Shown here: one piece after another, positions 27,088 through 36,068 of the stretch | How positions within the stretch are numbered: position 1 is the stretch's first letter | Layout: each line of letters opens with the position of its first letter | Source: Neptunitalea chrysea | GTDB taxonomy: Bacteria; Bacteroidota; Bacteroidia; Flavobacteriales; Flavobacteriaceae | Length of the DNA stretch: 64,000 bases | Reading direction: 5' to 3' | Assembly: GCF_027924145.1 (NCBI RefSeq) | Contig: NZ_BRVP01000016.1 | Span: 1-64,000 of the forward strand | The notes under the pieces: generated by a model | Seen by the model: only the letters and a program-made list of their open reading frames with translations | Database searches by the model: none | Told to the model about the DNA's origin: nothing | Made by a program: the position numbers and the translations under genes

Positions 27088-28242
27088 TTATATACTAACT
27101 ACTTTAATCGTGTTTTTTACTTCTTCAGCAATGCTTCTTGCTTTGGCAATATCTTCATTTACAATAGTAACGTGTCCCATTTTTCTAAACGGACGTGTTT
27201 GCTTTTTACCATAAATGTGTGGAGTTACCCCCGGCAATGCCATAATCTCTTCAATGTTCTTGTACTTTACATTTCCGGTATGTCCTTCTGCACCTACCAA
27301 ATTAACCATAATACCAGCAACTTTGCTGTTTGTGTTGCCTAGTGGTAAATCTAAAATAGCTCTTAAGTGTTGCTCAAACTGATTGGTGTAGCTTGCTTCT
27401 ATACTGTAATGTCCACTATTGTGAGGTCTCGGAGCTACTTCATTGACCAAAATCTCATCGTTTTGTGTTTGAAACATTTCAACAGCAAGTAACCCTACAT
27501 GTCCTATAGCCTTTGAAACTTCTACTGCTATTTGTTGCGCCTTTTGTGCTACTTCATCAGAAATTCTAGCCGGACAAATAACATATTCTACTTGATTAGC
27601 CTCTGGATGAAATTCCATTTCAACAACAGGGTATGTGGCTACCTCTTCACTAGGGGTTCTGGTAACAATAACAGCAAGCTCATTTTTAAACGGAATCATT
27701 TCTTCGGTAATACACTCTACATTTGGCAATCCGTCAAGGTCTGTTACTTTTCTAATGACCTTTACGCCATTACCGTCATAACCAAATTGGGTGCTTTTCC
27801 AAACAAATGGTGTTGTAAGACTACCGTTTTCTATAGAGTCTTTAATTTCGCTTGTATATGCAAAACGTTTAAAAGGAGCTGTTGGTATTTTATGATCTGT
27901 ATAAAATAACTTTTGGGTACCTTTGTTTTGTATGGTACGTAATGTTTTAGAAGAAGGGTATACTTTAACTCCTTTTTTTTCAAGATCTTCTAGAGCATTT
28001 ACATTCACATGTTCAATTTCAAAAGTCAGTACATCTATATCTTTTCCGAAATTCATAACAGTGTCGTAATCCATAAGATCACCCACAACAAAATCGTTAC
28101 AGGCAATTTTACAGGGAGCTTCTTCGCTTGGGTCAATTACTTTCGTAAAAATGTCATATTTACGAGTTTCGTACAATAGCATTTTACCTAATTGTCCGCC
28201 ACCCAATATCCCTAATTTAAAGTCTGATGAGAAATAATTCAT
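27088..28242 (-). CDS. purK: 5-(carboxyamino)imidazole ribonucleotide synthase
   Basis: ATP-grasp enzyme of 384 residues that joins AIR, bicarbonate and ATP to N5-CAIR. The N-terminal LGILGGGQLGKML (about 11-23) is the PurK signature, the central ATP-grasp part includes VWKSTQFGYDGNGVKV, and EIVNEVAPRPHNSGHYSIEA-type residues (here LVNEVAPRPHNSGHYSIEA) mark the metal/ATP site. It is first in the purK-purE operon and is transcribed divergently from hpt across 135 bp, which holds a clear promoter for each side. Confidence 0.97.
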   Translation of the reverse strand: MNYFSSDFKLGILGGGQLGKMLLYETRKYDIFTKVIDPSEEAPCKIACNDFVVGDLMDYDTVMNFGKDIDVLTFEIEHVNVNALEDLEKKGVKVYPSSKTLRTIQNKGTQKLFYTDHKIPTAPFKRFAYTSEIKDSIENGSLTTPFVWKSTQFGYDGNGVKVIRKVTDLDGLPNVECITEEMIPFKNELAVIVTRTPSEEVATYPVVEMEFHPEANQVEYVICPARISDEVAQKAQQIAVEVSKAIGHVGLLAVEMFQTQNDEILVNEVAPRPHNSGHYSIEASYTNQFEQHLRAILDLPLGNTNSKVAGIMVNLVGAEGHTGNVKYKNIEEIMALPGVTPHIYGKKQTRPFRKMGHVTIVNEDIAKARSIAEEVKNTIKVVSI

Positions 28243-28287
28243 GTATAGTATAAATGGATTTTTAAGATACTTAAAATTTTTATTTTA

Positions 28288-28316
28288 CAAAAATATCATA
28301 TATATGTAAACAGCAA
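28288..28316 (-). promoter_or_regulatory. purK-purE promoter
   Basis: On the minus strand TTG (28316-28314), 18 nt, then TATTTTTG (28295-28288). The leader before the purK ATG at 28242 would be about 40 nt. Confidence 0.7.
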
Positions 28317-28346
28317 CCAAAAATAGTACAACTAAAATCAAAATAC

Positions 28347-28354
28347 TATCTTTG
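28347..28354 (+). promoter_or_regulatory. -7 box of the hpt operon
   Basis: TATCTTTG matches TAnnTTTG; its G is 24 nt before the GTG start at 28378. The box is 31 bp from the outer element of the divergent purK promoter, so a regulator binding between them could act on both. Confidence 0.6.
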
Positions 28355-28377
28355 TTTCACAGTTAAACATTTGTATA

Positions 28378-28920
28378 GTGATACAATTACACGATAAGAT
28401 TTTTAAGCCTTTCATTAGTTCTGGGGAGTTAGATGAGACCGTTAGTAACATGGTGCAAGAAGTTACTAAAGACTTGGCGGGAGAAATCCCGGTGTTTGTG
28501 GCTATCTTAAACGGCTCTTTTATGTTTGCTTCAGATTTTTTGAAAAAGTACCCATCTAATTGTGAAATTAGTTTTTTAAAACTAGCTTCTTATGAAGGGA
28601 CTTCTTCTACCCTAAAGGTGAAACAATTAGTAGGGTTAAATACTTCTTTAAAAAACAGAACTGTAGTAGTTTTAGAGGATATTGTAGATACTGGAAATAC
28701 TATAGTGGAAATTGCGGACTTACTTGCCAATGAAGGAGCGAAAGATATTAAGATAGCTTCCCTTTTTTATAAACCAGAAGTGTACTCAAAAGATTTAACT
28801 ATTGATTATATAGGTATGAGTATTCCAAACAAATTTATTGTTGGGTATGGTTTAGATTATGATGAATTGGGGAGAAACTTACCAGAAGTGTATCAATTTT
28901 ACAAACAAACAGATAAATAA
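28378..28920 (+). CDS. hpt: Hypoxanthine phosphoribosyltransferase
   Basis: Purine salvage enzyme (180 residues) converting hypoxanthine or guanine and PRPP to IMP or GMP. The PRPP-binding motif VVVLEDIVDTGNT lies at about 101-113, and the flexible-loop residues SYEGTSSTL are near 62-70. The start is GTG at 28378; the N-terminus MIQLHDKIFKPFI fits relatives and the -7 box is just upstream. Its stop codon overlaps the adk start by one base (TAATG), so translation of the two is likely coupled. First gene of hpt-adk-obg. Confidence 0.95.
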   Translation: MIQLHDKIFKPFISSGELDETVSNMVQEVTKDLAGEIPVFVAILNGSFMFASDFLKKYPSNCEISFLKLASYEGTSSTLKVKQLVGLNTSLKNRTVVVLEDIVDTGNTIVEIADLLANEGAKDIKIASLFYKPEVYSKDLTIDYIGMSIPNKFIVGYGLDYDELGRNLPEVYQFYKQTDK

Positions 28921-29492
28921 TGATCAATATAGTATTATTTGGAAAACCAGGGGCTGGGAAAGGAACTCAAGCCGAGATCTTAAAAGAGAACTATGGATTA
29001 GTTCACATTTCTACAGGAGATGTATTCAGATTTAATATTAAAAATGAAACCGAACTAGGAAAACTTGCAAAATCGTACATTGATAATGGTGAATTAGTAC
29101 CCGATGAGATTACTATTAACATGTTAAGTGCAGAGGTAAAAGGAAACCCTGGAGCTAAAGGTTTTATTTTTGATGGTTTTCCAAGAACGATTGCTCAGGC
29201 AGAAGCATTAGATAAATTATTATCGGATAATGCAATGAACGTAGATGCTACCATTGCTTTAGAAGCAGAAGACGAAGTTCTTATTCAGCGTTTAATTGAA
29301 CGAGGAAAAGTTAGCGGAAGATCAGATGATCAGGACGAAAGTAAAATTCGTAATAGATTTGACGAATACAATGCTAAAACGGCTCCGATTATTGAATACT
29401 ATAACGCACAAGGAAAATTCCATAGTGTAAATGGTATAGGAGAAATAGAAGAAATTACAGGAAGATTAAGTACTGTTATAGATAGTTTATAA
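28920..29492 (+). CDS. adk: Adenylate kinase
   Basis: Interconverts AMP, ADP and ATP. The P-loop GKPGAGKGTQA is at residues 7-17, and the AMP-binding STGDVFR and FDGFPRTIAQAE are intact. At 190 residues it is the short form: the LID is replaced by a brief RGKVSGRSDDQDES loop without zinc cysteines. The start overlaps the hpt stop by one base. The obg gene follows after 16 bp. Grouping with hpt makes a purine nucleotide recycling unit. Confidence 0.97.
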   Translation: MINIVLFGKPGAGKGTQAEILKENYGLVHISTGDVFRFNIKNETELGKLAKSYIDNGELVPDEITINMLSAEVKGNPGAKGFIFDGFPRTIAQAEALDKLLSDNAMNVDATIALEAEDEVLIQRLIERGKVSGRSDDQDESKIRNRFDEYNAKTAPIIEYYNAQGKFHSVNGIGEIEEITGRLSTVIDSL

Positions 29493-29508
29493 TTATTAAG
29501 ATAACTGA

Positions 29509-30525
29509 ATGACTGAAGGAAATTTTACCGATTACGTAAAAATTTATGCCCAATCAGGAAATGGGGGAAAAGGATCCGTGCATCTACATAGAGAAAAATA
29601 TATAGATAAAGGCGGACCAGACGGTGGTGACGGAGGACGTGGCGGGCATGTTATTGTGCGCGGTAATGAAAATCTTTGGACACTCATACATTTTAAATTT
29701 CAGAGACATTTTAGAGGCGGACACGGAGAACACGGCGGGAGTAGTAGAAGTACTGGTGCCGATGGTCAGGATACGTATCTTGAAGTGCCTTTAGGTACAA
29801 TCATTAAAGATATTGAAACCGAGGAAGTGCTTTTTGAAATTACAGAACATAATCAAGAACAGATACTCTTAGATGGAGGAAAAGGAGGTTTAGGGAACTG
29901 GAATTTTAGAAGTTCAACTAACCAGACTCCACGATATGCTCAACCTGGGATACCGGGGAAAGAAGGCACATATTTATTAGAGTTGAAAATATTAGCAGAC
30001 GTTGGATTGGTAGGTTTTCCAAATGCAGGAAAATCTACACTCCTGTCTGTGATTACTTCTGCTAAACCCAAAATAGCAGATTATCCGTTTACTACACTTA
30101 AACCAAATCTAGGTATTGTAGAATACCGTAACTTTCAATCTTTTGTAATGGCCGATATTCCGGGTATTATAGAAGGAGCAGCTGAAGGTAAAGGTTTAGG
30201 ACATTACTTTTTGCGTCATATAGAACGTAATTCTACCTTATTGTTTTTAGTGCCTGCCGATGCAGATAATATCGCTAAAGAATATTTGATTCTGTTGAAC
30301 GAATTGAAAAAATATAATGCGGAATTACTTGATAAGGAACGTTTGGTAGTAGTGTCTAAATCAGATTTACTAGATGATGAGTTAATGACCGAATTAAAGG
30401 CTGAGCTAGACGAAACCTTAAAAGGAGTTCCTTATATGTTTATTTCTTCGGTGACACAACAGCATATTGTAGAGCTAAAAGATAAGTTATGGCAAATGTT
30501 GAATGCAGAAAAAACTTCGAATTAG
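29509..30525 (+). CDS. obg: GTPase Obg (ObgE/CgtA)
   Basis: Essential GTPase acting in late 50S ribosome assembly and stress responses. The glycine-rich Obg fold (residues 1-160) shows [15 protein letters not shown] and [13 protein letters not shown]. The G domain follows with G1 GFPNAGKST at 169-177, G3 [16 protein letters not shown] and G4 SKSD. At 338 residues it lacks the extra C-terminal OCT domain, as in other Bacteroidota. It is the third gene of the hpt-adk-obg unit. Confidence 0.97.
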   Translation: MTEGNFTDYVKIYAQSGNGGKGSVHLHREKYIDKGGPDGGDGGRGGHVIVRGNENLWTLIHFKFQRHFRGGHGEHGGSSRSTGADGQDTYLEVPLGTIIKDIETEEVLFEITEHNQEQILLDGGKGGLGNWNFRSSTNQTPRYAQPGIPGKEGTYLLELKILADVGLVGFPNAGKSTLLSVITSAKPKIADYPFTTLKPNLGIVEYRNFQSFVMADIPGIIEGAAEGKGLGHYFLRHIERNSTLLFLVPADADNIAKEYLILLNELKKYNAELLDKERLVVVSKSDLLDDELMTELKAELDETLKGVPYMFISSVTQQHIVELKDKLWQMLNAEKTSN

Positions 30526-30561
30526 GGTCAAAGTGTTTTCAATCCTTTGTAGAATTTAGTG

Positions 30562-31524
30562 ATGTATATGCTTAGAGTTGTCCAATGGTATTGTTTCTTT
30601 TTTTGCGTAATGAGTTTTGCTCAAACTGATTTAGAAAAAGGGATAAAACTTTTAGATAGTAAATCGTATACACAAGCCGTGACTTTTTTTAAGGAGTATT
30701 TAAATACAAATGAAGACAATTTAGAAGCTCATGAACATTTAGGTGAAGCCTATGGTTATCTAGAAGATTGGGATAATACCATTGAACAATACAAGTACTT
30801 AGTTGCGATGGTGCCTAATAGTGCTAATTATCATTATAAATATGGTGGAGCACTTGGTATGAAAGCTCTTGAGAACAAATTAGGTTCTATTGGATTAATA
30901 GATGATATAGAAGATGAGTTTATAAAGGCGGCAGAACTTGATAAAAACCATATTGATGCCAGATGGGCTTTAGTAAAATTTTATGTAGAGCTACCTAGAA
31001 TTTTAGGAGGTACTAAGTCAAAGGCATTGCACTATGCAGATGAATTGAAAGATATTTCTAAGGTAGATGGGTATCTTGCTAAGGGGTTTGTTTATAAGTC
31101 GTATAACGATTTTGAAGAGGCCGAAGAAAACTTAAAAACTGCTGTTTCAATAGGTGGTTCTGTAACTTGTTATAACAAATTAATAGCGTTATATACTTCT
31201 GAAGAGGATTTTACCAAATCTATTATTACATTAAGGGAAGCATACTCCAAGCATGGTAAGAATAATTACCTTTATGAAATAGGTAAAATTTGTGCCGAAC
31301 AAAAAATGAATTTTAATCTGGGAACAGAATGTTTAAACCAGTATATTGAGTATTATTCTTATAATGATAGTTATCCGTTGGAATGGGCGTATTTACGTCT
31401 AGCACAATTGGAACGATATCAAAATAATAAAATAAAAGCTATTGACTATATAGGCAAGTCGTTAGCTATAAAAGGGGATTTTAAACCCGCATTAAAGGAA
31501 AAATCTAAGATTTTAAAATTATAA
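30562..31524 (+). CDS. Secreted TPR-repeat protein
   Basis: About 320 residues with an N-terminal signal sequence ending CVMSFAQ, followed by tetratricopeptide-like repeats over nearly the whole length (for example EAHEHLGEAYGYLEDWDNTIEQYKYL in two parts at about 55-80, and ARWALVKFY later). It is probably periplasmic; TPR proteins act as scaffolds and no partner can be named. An upstream GTG at 30559 is also in frame, but ATG at 30562 or the Met at 30568 gives a better signal peptide. It lies between obg (about 36 bp gap) and mpl (3 bp gap), so it is probably in the same transcript. Confidence 0.75.
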   Translation: MYMLRVVQWYCFFFCVMSFAQTDLEKGIKLLDSKSYTQAVTFFKEYLNTNEDNLEAHEHLGEAYGYLEDWDNTIEQYKYLVAMVPNSANYHYKYGGALGMKALENKLGSIGLIDDIEDEFIKAAELDKNHIDARWALVKFYVELPRILGGTKSKALHYADELKDISKVDGYLAKGFVYKSYNDFEEAEENLKTAVSIGGSVTCYNKLIALYTSEEDFTKSIITLREAYSKHGKNNYLYEIGKICAEQKMNFNLGTECLNQYIEYYSYNDSYPLEWAYLRLAQLERYQNNKIKAIDYIGKSLAIKGDFKPALKEKSKILKL

Positions 31525-31527
31525 AGC

Positions 31528-32880
31528 ATGCGTATTCATTTTATAGCCATAGGTGGGGCAGCAATGCACAATTTGGCAATAGCATTACATACAAAGGGAT
31601 ATCAGATCACAGGAAGCGATGACGCTATTTTTGATCCATCAAAATCAAGGTTAGAAGCAAAAGGATTGTTGCCGGAAGCTTTTGGTTGGTTTCCTGAAAA
31701 AATAACTGAAGAGTTAGATGCTATTATTTTAGGAATGCATGCAAAATCAGATAATCCTGAATTGTTGAAAGCGAAGGAGATTGGGGTTAAAATCTATTCG
31801 TATCCTGAATTCTTATACGAACAATCCAAAAACAAAACACGTGTTGTAATAGGTGGTAGCCATGGAAAAACTACCATTACTTCTATGATTTTACATGTGT
31901 TGAATTATCATGACATTGAGGTAGATTATATGGTTGGAGCCCAATTAGAAGGTTTTGATAATATGGTGCATCTTACGGAAGAGAATGATTTTATAGTATT
32001 GGAAGGAGATGAGTATTTGAGTTCTCCTATAGACATGCGTCCAAAATTTCATTTATATCACCCTAATATAGCATTGTTAAGTGGTATTGCTTGGGATCAT
32101 ATTAATGTATTTCCAACATACGAAAACTATATAGAGCAGTTTAGCATTTTTGTAGATAGTATTGTAAATGGAGGTATAGTAGTGTATAATGAGGAGGATG
32201 AAGAGGTGAAAAGAGTAGTAGAGCACTCTGAAAATCCGATTCGCAAAAATGCGTATCAAACACCCGAGTATACGGTGGAAGATGGAGAAACCTTAATAGA
32301 TACTCCTGAAGGTCCTCTGCCTATTGAAGTTTTTGGAAAACATAATCTGAGTAATCTTTCTGGTGCTAAATGGGTATGTCAGCACATGGGAGTTGATGAA
32401 ACCGATTTCTATGAGGCTATTACAACGTTTAAAGGAGCAAGTAAGCGTATGGAAAAAATTGCTAAAAATGCCGATAGTATTGCTTTTAAAGACTTTGCAC
32501 ATTCACCAAGTAAAGTGAAGGCTACTACCATGGCTGTAAAGGAGCAGTACCCAAATAAAAAATTGGTAGCTTGTTTAGAGTTACATACCTATAGTAGCTT
32601 AAATGCAGATTTCTTAAAAGAGTACAAAGGAGCTTTAGATATGGCAGATGAAGCGGTCGTTTTCTTTAGTCCGGAAGCTGTTAAAATAAAGCGTCTTGAT
32701 GAGGTTACAGTAGAACAAATAGAAGCTGCATTTGATAATAAAAGACTTAAAGTATATACAAATCCAGTAGAATTTAAACAATACTTATTTTCATCTACAA
32801 TCAGTAATACAGCATTGTTATTAATGAGTAGCGGAAACTATGGGGGATTAAATTTTAATGAAGTTTCCGACTTATTCTAA
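31528..32880 (+). CDS. mpl: UDP-MurNAc:L-Ala-gamma-D-Glu-meso-DAP ligase (murein recycling)
   Basis: Mur-ligase family enzyme of 450 residues that reattaches recycled murein tripeptide to UDP-N-acetylmuramate. The Rossmann start IHFIAIGGAAMHNLAIALH, the ATP loop GGSHGKTTITSM (about 108-119), and the substrate/ATP segment HNLSNLSGAK are as in Mpl. The sequence FAHSPSKVKATT in the C-terminal domain distinguishes Mpl from MurC. It starts 3 bp after the TPR gene. Its stop at 32880 abuts the convergent DUF1569 gene. Confidence 0.9.
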   Translation: MRIHFIAIGGAAMHNLAIALHTKGYQITGSDDAIFDPSKSRLEAKGLLPEAFGWFPEKITEELDAIILGMHAKSDNPELLKAKEIGVKIYSYPEFLYEQSKNKTRVVIGGSHGKTTITSMILHVLNYHDIEVDYMVGAQLEGFDNMVHLTEENDFIVLEGDEYLSSPIDMRPKFHLYHPNIALLSGIAWDHINVFPTYENYIEQFSIFVDSIVNGGIVVYNEEDEEVKRVVEHSENPIRKNAYQTPEYTVEDGETLIDTPEGPLPIEVFGKHNLSNLSGAKWVCQHMGVDETDFYEAITTFKGASKRMEKIAKNADSIAFKDFAHSPSKVKATTMAVKEQYPNKKLVACLELHTYSSLNADFLKEYKGALDMADEAVVFFSPEAVKIKRLDEVTVEQIEAAFDNKRLKVYTNPVEFKQYLFSSTISNTALLLMSSGNYGGLNFNEVSDLF

Positions 32881-33333
32881 TTATACCCCAAATTGGGTAA
32901 AATGATGGTCTAAATGTTTATAGGTCATTTGACCATATTGGTCTTTTGTGAATTTACCAAAGTAAGGGTGTACTGGGAATTTAGCGTCACTATCTTTTCT
33001 TTGGTAAAATTCGTTAATCAAACTTTTCAAGGTTTCTTTTTCACTTTCAAAAGTATCGGTTTCTACAATGGTATATTCCTTAGCTGTTGGTAAACCTTTC
33101 TTCCATGGTTCATCATTGTATAATTTACTACTTACTCTTTTAAGTAAAAGTCCCATTAAAAAATTAGGCTTTTTAAGAGTAGTTTTACCTAAGGTGAATT
33201 CAATAGGTTTTTGACAATGCTTTATCATTTGTGTAACATTCATTTGTCCCCAAACTGCTTGACTTTCCGGAGATAGGCTCCCTAATCTTTCAGAGATTTC
33301 GTTGTATGCATCTGCATCAAAAATAGATTTCAT
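32881..33333 (-). CDS. DUF1569 (DinB-like helical bundle) protein
   Basis: A cytosolic protein of 150 residues when started at MKSIFDADAYNEI. Family features are SPESQAVWGQMNVTQMIKHCQ (metal-binding His likely in this helix), HPYFGKFTKDQYGQMTYKHLDHHFTQFGV at the C-terminus with several His. The fold is predicted to be a DinB-like four-helix bundle; function unknown. The open frame extends to 33405, but the extra 24 residues would be encoded upstream of a -7 promoter box at 33371-33364, so I chose the internal start. It is divergent from radC. Confidence 0.8.
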   Translation of the reverse strand: MKSIFDADAYNEISERLGSLSPESQAVWGQMNVTQMIKHCQKPIEFTLGKTTLKKPNFLMGLLLKRVSSKLYNDEPWKKGLPTAKEYTIVETDTFESEKETLKSLINEFYQRKDSDAKFPVHPYFGKFTKDQYGQMTYKHLDHHFTQFGV

Positions 33334-33353
33334 TTTACGGTTTTTAGTATAGG

Positions 33354-34082
33354 ATGAAAAATACAAATTTATATTTTTATCTGGTGAAAGAAAAACCAAA
33401 AACATTATCTATAAAGAATTGGTCTTTAGATGATCGTCCACGTGAAAAATTACTTCAAAAAGGTAAAGAAGTTTTATCCGATGCTGAGTTGGTCGCTATT
33501 TTAATAGGTAGCGGCAGTAGAAATGAAAGTGCGGTAGATTTATCTAAACGGATATTGCATTCGGTAAATTTTTCTTTAAATGATTTAGGGAAGCTATCTG
33601 TACAAGAACTCATGAAGTTTAAAGGTATTGGAGAAGCAAAAGCTATTGCAATTATGGCTGCTACGGAATTGGGTAGAAGAAGAAAGTCTGAAGAACTCCC
33701 TGATAAAGTGAAAATTACAAGTAGTAAATTGGCATTTCATGTCTTTCATCCATTGATAGGAGAGTTGCAGCATGAAGAGTTTTGGGTGGCGTTTCTTAAC
33801 AATTCTAATAATGTGTTAAGTACTTCTCAGTTGAGTAAGGGAGGTATTACTGGAACGCTGGTGGATATACGGTTAATTTTTAAACAAGCTTTGTCAAACG
33901 GAGCCACATCTATTATCTTAGCACATAATCACCCATCTGGTACGTTGCGCCCTAGTGAGATGGACAAAAACCTAACGCAGAAAATCTCCGATGCAGGATT
34001 AAGTTTAGATATAAAAGTGTTAGACCATCTTATTGTGACTGAAAAAACGTATTTTAGCTTTGCAGATGAGGGCTTATTGTAG
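33354..34082 (+). CDS. radC: RadC-family JAB-domain protein
   Basis: A 242-residue protein with an N-terminal helix-hairpin-helix part (SVQELMKFKGIGEAKAIAIMA, about 83-103) and a C-terminal JAB/MPN metalloprotease-like domain with the complete metal motif HNHPSGTLRPSEMD. Despite the name a DNA repair role is not established. The first dozen residues may not be translated: homologues usually begin near the SIKNWSLDDRPREKLL segment, and GTG at 33384 is an alternative start. Followed after 3 bp by the deacetylase-like gene. Confidence 0.88.
   Translation: MKNTNLYFYLVKEKPKTLSIKNWSLDDRPREKLLQKGKEVLSDAELVAILIGSGSRNESAVDLSKRILHSVNFSLNDLGKLSVQELMKFKGIGEAKAIAIMAATELGRRRKSEELPDKVKITSSKLAFHVFHPLIGELQHEEFWVAFLNNSNNVLSTSQLSKGGITGTLVDIRLIFKQALSNGATSIILAHNHPSGTLRPSEMDKNLTQKISDAGLSLDIKVLDHLIVTEKTYFSFADEGLL
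33364..33371 (-). promoter_or_regulatory. -7 box of the DUF1569 gene, inside the radC 5' end
   Basis: On the minus strand TAAATTTG matches TAnnTTTG and ends 31 nt before the chosen ATG at 33333. It lies within the first codons of the longest radC frame, which is one reason to doubt the longest forms of both genes. Confidence 0.45.
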
Positions 34083-34085
34083 TTT

Positions 34086-35390
34086 ATGTTTTTAGTATAC
34101 ACACACAAAATAACACCACGTTTTACCTATATAATGAAGCATGTGTTTACACAAATGCTTGGAGTGCAGGTTGTGTTTACTACTAAAGTGGAAGATTTTA
34201 TTGCCCATGAAGGTCCTAAGATTACGTACTGCAAGCAAGCACTCCAAAACGAATTTCATATTAAGAGTAATGAGTTGCTTTTTGAACAGGGGTTTGATGA
34301 TATAGAAATTACTGTACAAAACTGGGAGGAGGTTCCTTGTTTCTTTCCAACTAGTGAGAAAAGTGTACTTCCATTTGATATTTTTGCGGCATCTTTTTAT
34401 CTATTAAGCAGATACGAGGAGTATGTGCCACATGTAAAAGATGAGCATGGTAGGTTTCCTGCCAAGGAAAGCTTAGCGTATAAGCATGGGTTTTTAGAAA
34501 TACCGGTGGTAGATGTTTGGGTGGCAAGATTGAAGCAGGCGATTTTAAGAAGATTTCCCGATGCTCTGTTTCCCAAAAAACAGCTTAAAATACTTTCGGT
34601 TATAGATGTGCCTTGTGCTTATACATTTAAAAAGAAAGGATTGGTTAGGAGCATTGGCGGTAGTATTACTGATATTCTTAATTTTAAATTCAAGAGAGTT
34701 CTAGAGCGTTATAAGGTGTTGTTTAAAATAACACCTGACCCTAGTGATAATTTTGAGAAACTACTGTGGTTTAGAAATAAATATCATCTAGATACGATCT
34801 TCTTTTTCTTAGTTGGTGATTATGGAACCTATGATAAGAACATTTCTATCAATAATAAGTCGTTTAAAGAGTTAATAAAATCGGTGGCCGATTATTCCAT
34901 TGTTTCTTTAATGGCATCTTATAATTCTTTTAAAAATATTGATGTTTTAAGGGAAGAGCGTAAACGACTTATAAATATTATTAACCAGCCTATTAAGCGA
35001 GTTAGACTGCGCTTTGCTCGTTTAGAATTGCCGCAAACGTATAAAGATTTGGTAGATGCAGACTTCACAGAAGATTATACTATGGGATACCAGTATTTTG
35101 TAGGGTTTAGAGCTGGTACTTGTACACCATTTAGGTTTTATGATTTAAGTCTTGAGATGCAAACAATTTTAAAGGTGAATCCGATTTGTATACAAGATGA
35201 TGCTTTAAAAGCGTATGGTAATAGTGATAAAGCCGAGGTTATATTTTATAAGTTATACGATAGTGTAAAAAAGGTAAACGGATATTTTATTACTGTTTTC
35301 TCTAATGAAAGTATGGGGAATTATGGAAATGAAAGAGGATTTAGAAAATTTTATTTAAAAGTGTATAAAAAGATATGTACAGAGAATTGA
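34086..35390 (+). CDS. Polysaccharide deacetylase-like protein with DUF7033-type N-terminus
   Basis: A 434-residue cytosolic protein. The N-terminal half (about 1-165) resembles the DUF7033 region found before a NodB-like domain in Bacteroidota, with LPFDIFAASFYLLSRYEEY as the clearest part. The C-terminal half keeps the family end GFRAGTCTPFRFYDLSLE. The expected metal-binding His-Pro-Ser-Tyr motif reads MASY here, and the first aspartate motif is altered (LSVIDVPCAYTF), so catalysis is doubtful. Its end overlaps the next gene by 16 bp. An alternative start is the Met at 34134. Confidence 0.7.
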   Translation: MFLVYTHKITPRFTYIMKHVFTQMLGVQVVFTTKVEDFIAHEGPKITYCKQALQNEFHIKSNELLFEQGFDDIEITVQNWEEVPCFFPTSEKSVLPFDIFAASFYLLSRYEEYVPHVKDEHGRFPAKESLAYKHGFLEIPVVDVWVARLKQAILRRFPDALFPKKQLKILSVIDVPCAYTFKKKGLVRSIGGSITDILNFKFKRVLERYKVLFKITPDPSDNFEKLLWFRNKYHLDTIFFFLVGDYGTYDKNISINNKSFKELIKSVADYSIVSLMASYNSFKNIDVLREERKRLINIINQPIKRVRLRFARLELPQTYKDLVDADFTEDYTMGYQYFVGFRAGTCTPFRFYDLSLEMQTILKVNPICIQDDALKAYGNSDKAEVIFYKLYDSVKKVNGYFITVFSNESMGNYGNERGFRKFYLKVYKKICTEN

Positions 35391-36064
35391 TAACAGATGT
35401 TTTTTTTGATTTAGACCATACCCTTTGGGACTTTGAAAAAAACTCTGCCTTAACATACAGAAAGATTTTTGATAAGCATAAAGTTAATGTAGATTTAAAT
35501 AGTTTTTTAGTGTGTTATATACCTATAAACCATGAGTGTTGGAAGTTGTATAGAGAAGATAAAATTGGGAAAGAATACCTTAGGTACGTACGTTTAAAAT
35601 CTACTTTTGATAAACTAGGTATGATAGTGTCTGATGAATTTATTAATTTATTGGCGGATGAGTATATAGCCTATCTTTCTACCTTTAGTAATCTTTTTGA
35701 TGGTACTTTTGAAATATTAAAGTATCTGCAGCCTAAATATAGATTACATATTATTACGAATGGTTTTCAGGAAGTACAGAATTTTAAATTGAAGAATTCA
35801 ATGATAGATCATTATTTTGAATGTGTTATAAATTCTGAAATGGTAGGGGTGAAAAAACCAAATCCATTAATTTTTGAATATTCTTTAGAAAAAGCCAATA
35901 CATTGCCACAAAAATCGTTAATGATAGGAGATAGTCTTGAGGCTGATATTCTTGGGGCTAAAAAGGTAGGCATGCACACCATTCATTTTAATACCAATAA
36001 TGAAGAAGAGTTAGCTAATGAGGTTACAATATACAGTTTAAATGATTTAAAAAAATATTTATAA
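35375..36064 (+). CDS. YjjG-like HAD phosphatase (noncanonical pyrimidine nucleotidase)
   Basis: HAD-superfamily hydrolase of 229 residues. Catalytic motif I is FFDLDHTLWDF with Asp12 and Asp14, motif II is the ITNG near 128, motif III the Lys in GVKKPNP, and motif IV GDSLEADILGA. The FFDLDHTLWDFEKNS start and the overall length match YjjG, which removes noncanonical pyrimidine monophosphates. The start overlaps the upstream deacetylase-like gene by 16 bp, indicating co-translation. Substrate assignment is by family. Confidence 0.85.
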   Translation: MYRELITDVFFDLDHTLWDFEKNSALTYRKIFDKHKVNVDLNSFLVCYIPINHECWKLYREDKIGKEYLRYVRLKSTFDKLGMIVSDEFINLLADEYIAYLSTFSNLFDGTFEILKYLQPKYRLHIITNGFQEVQNFKLKNSMIDHYFECVINSEMVGVKKPNPLIFEYSLEKANTLPQKSLMIGDSLEADILGAKKVGMHTIHFNTNNEEELANEVTIYSLNDLKKYL

Positions 36065-36068
36065 TACA

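Noticed and set aside
33334-33405. N-terminal extension of the DUF1569 gene
   Set aside because: The added residues overlap radC and lie upstream of a -7 promoter box (33371-33364); MKSIFDADAYNEI is the family-like start.
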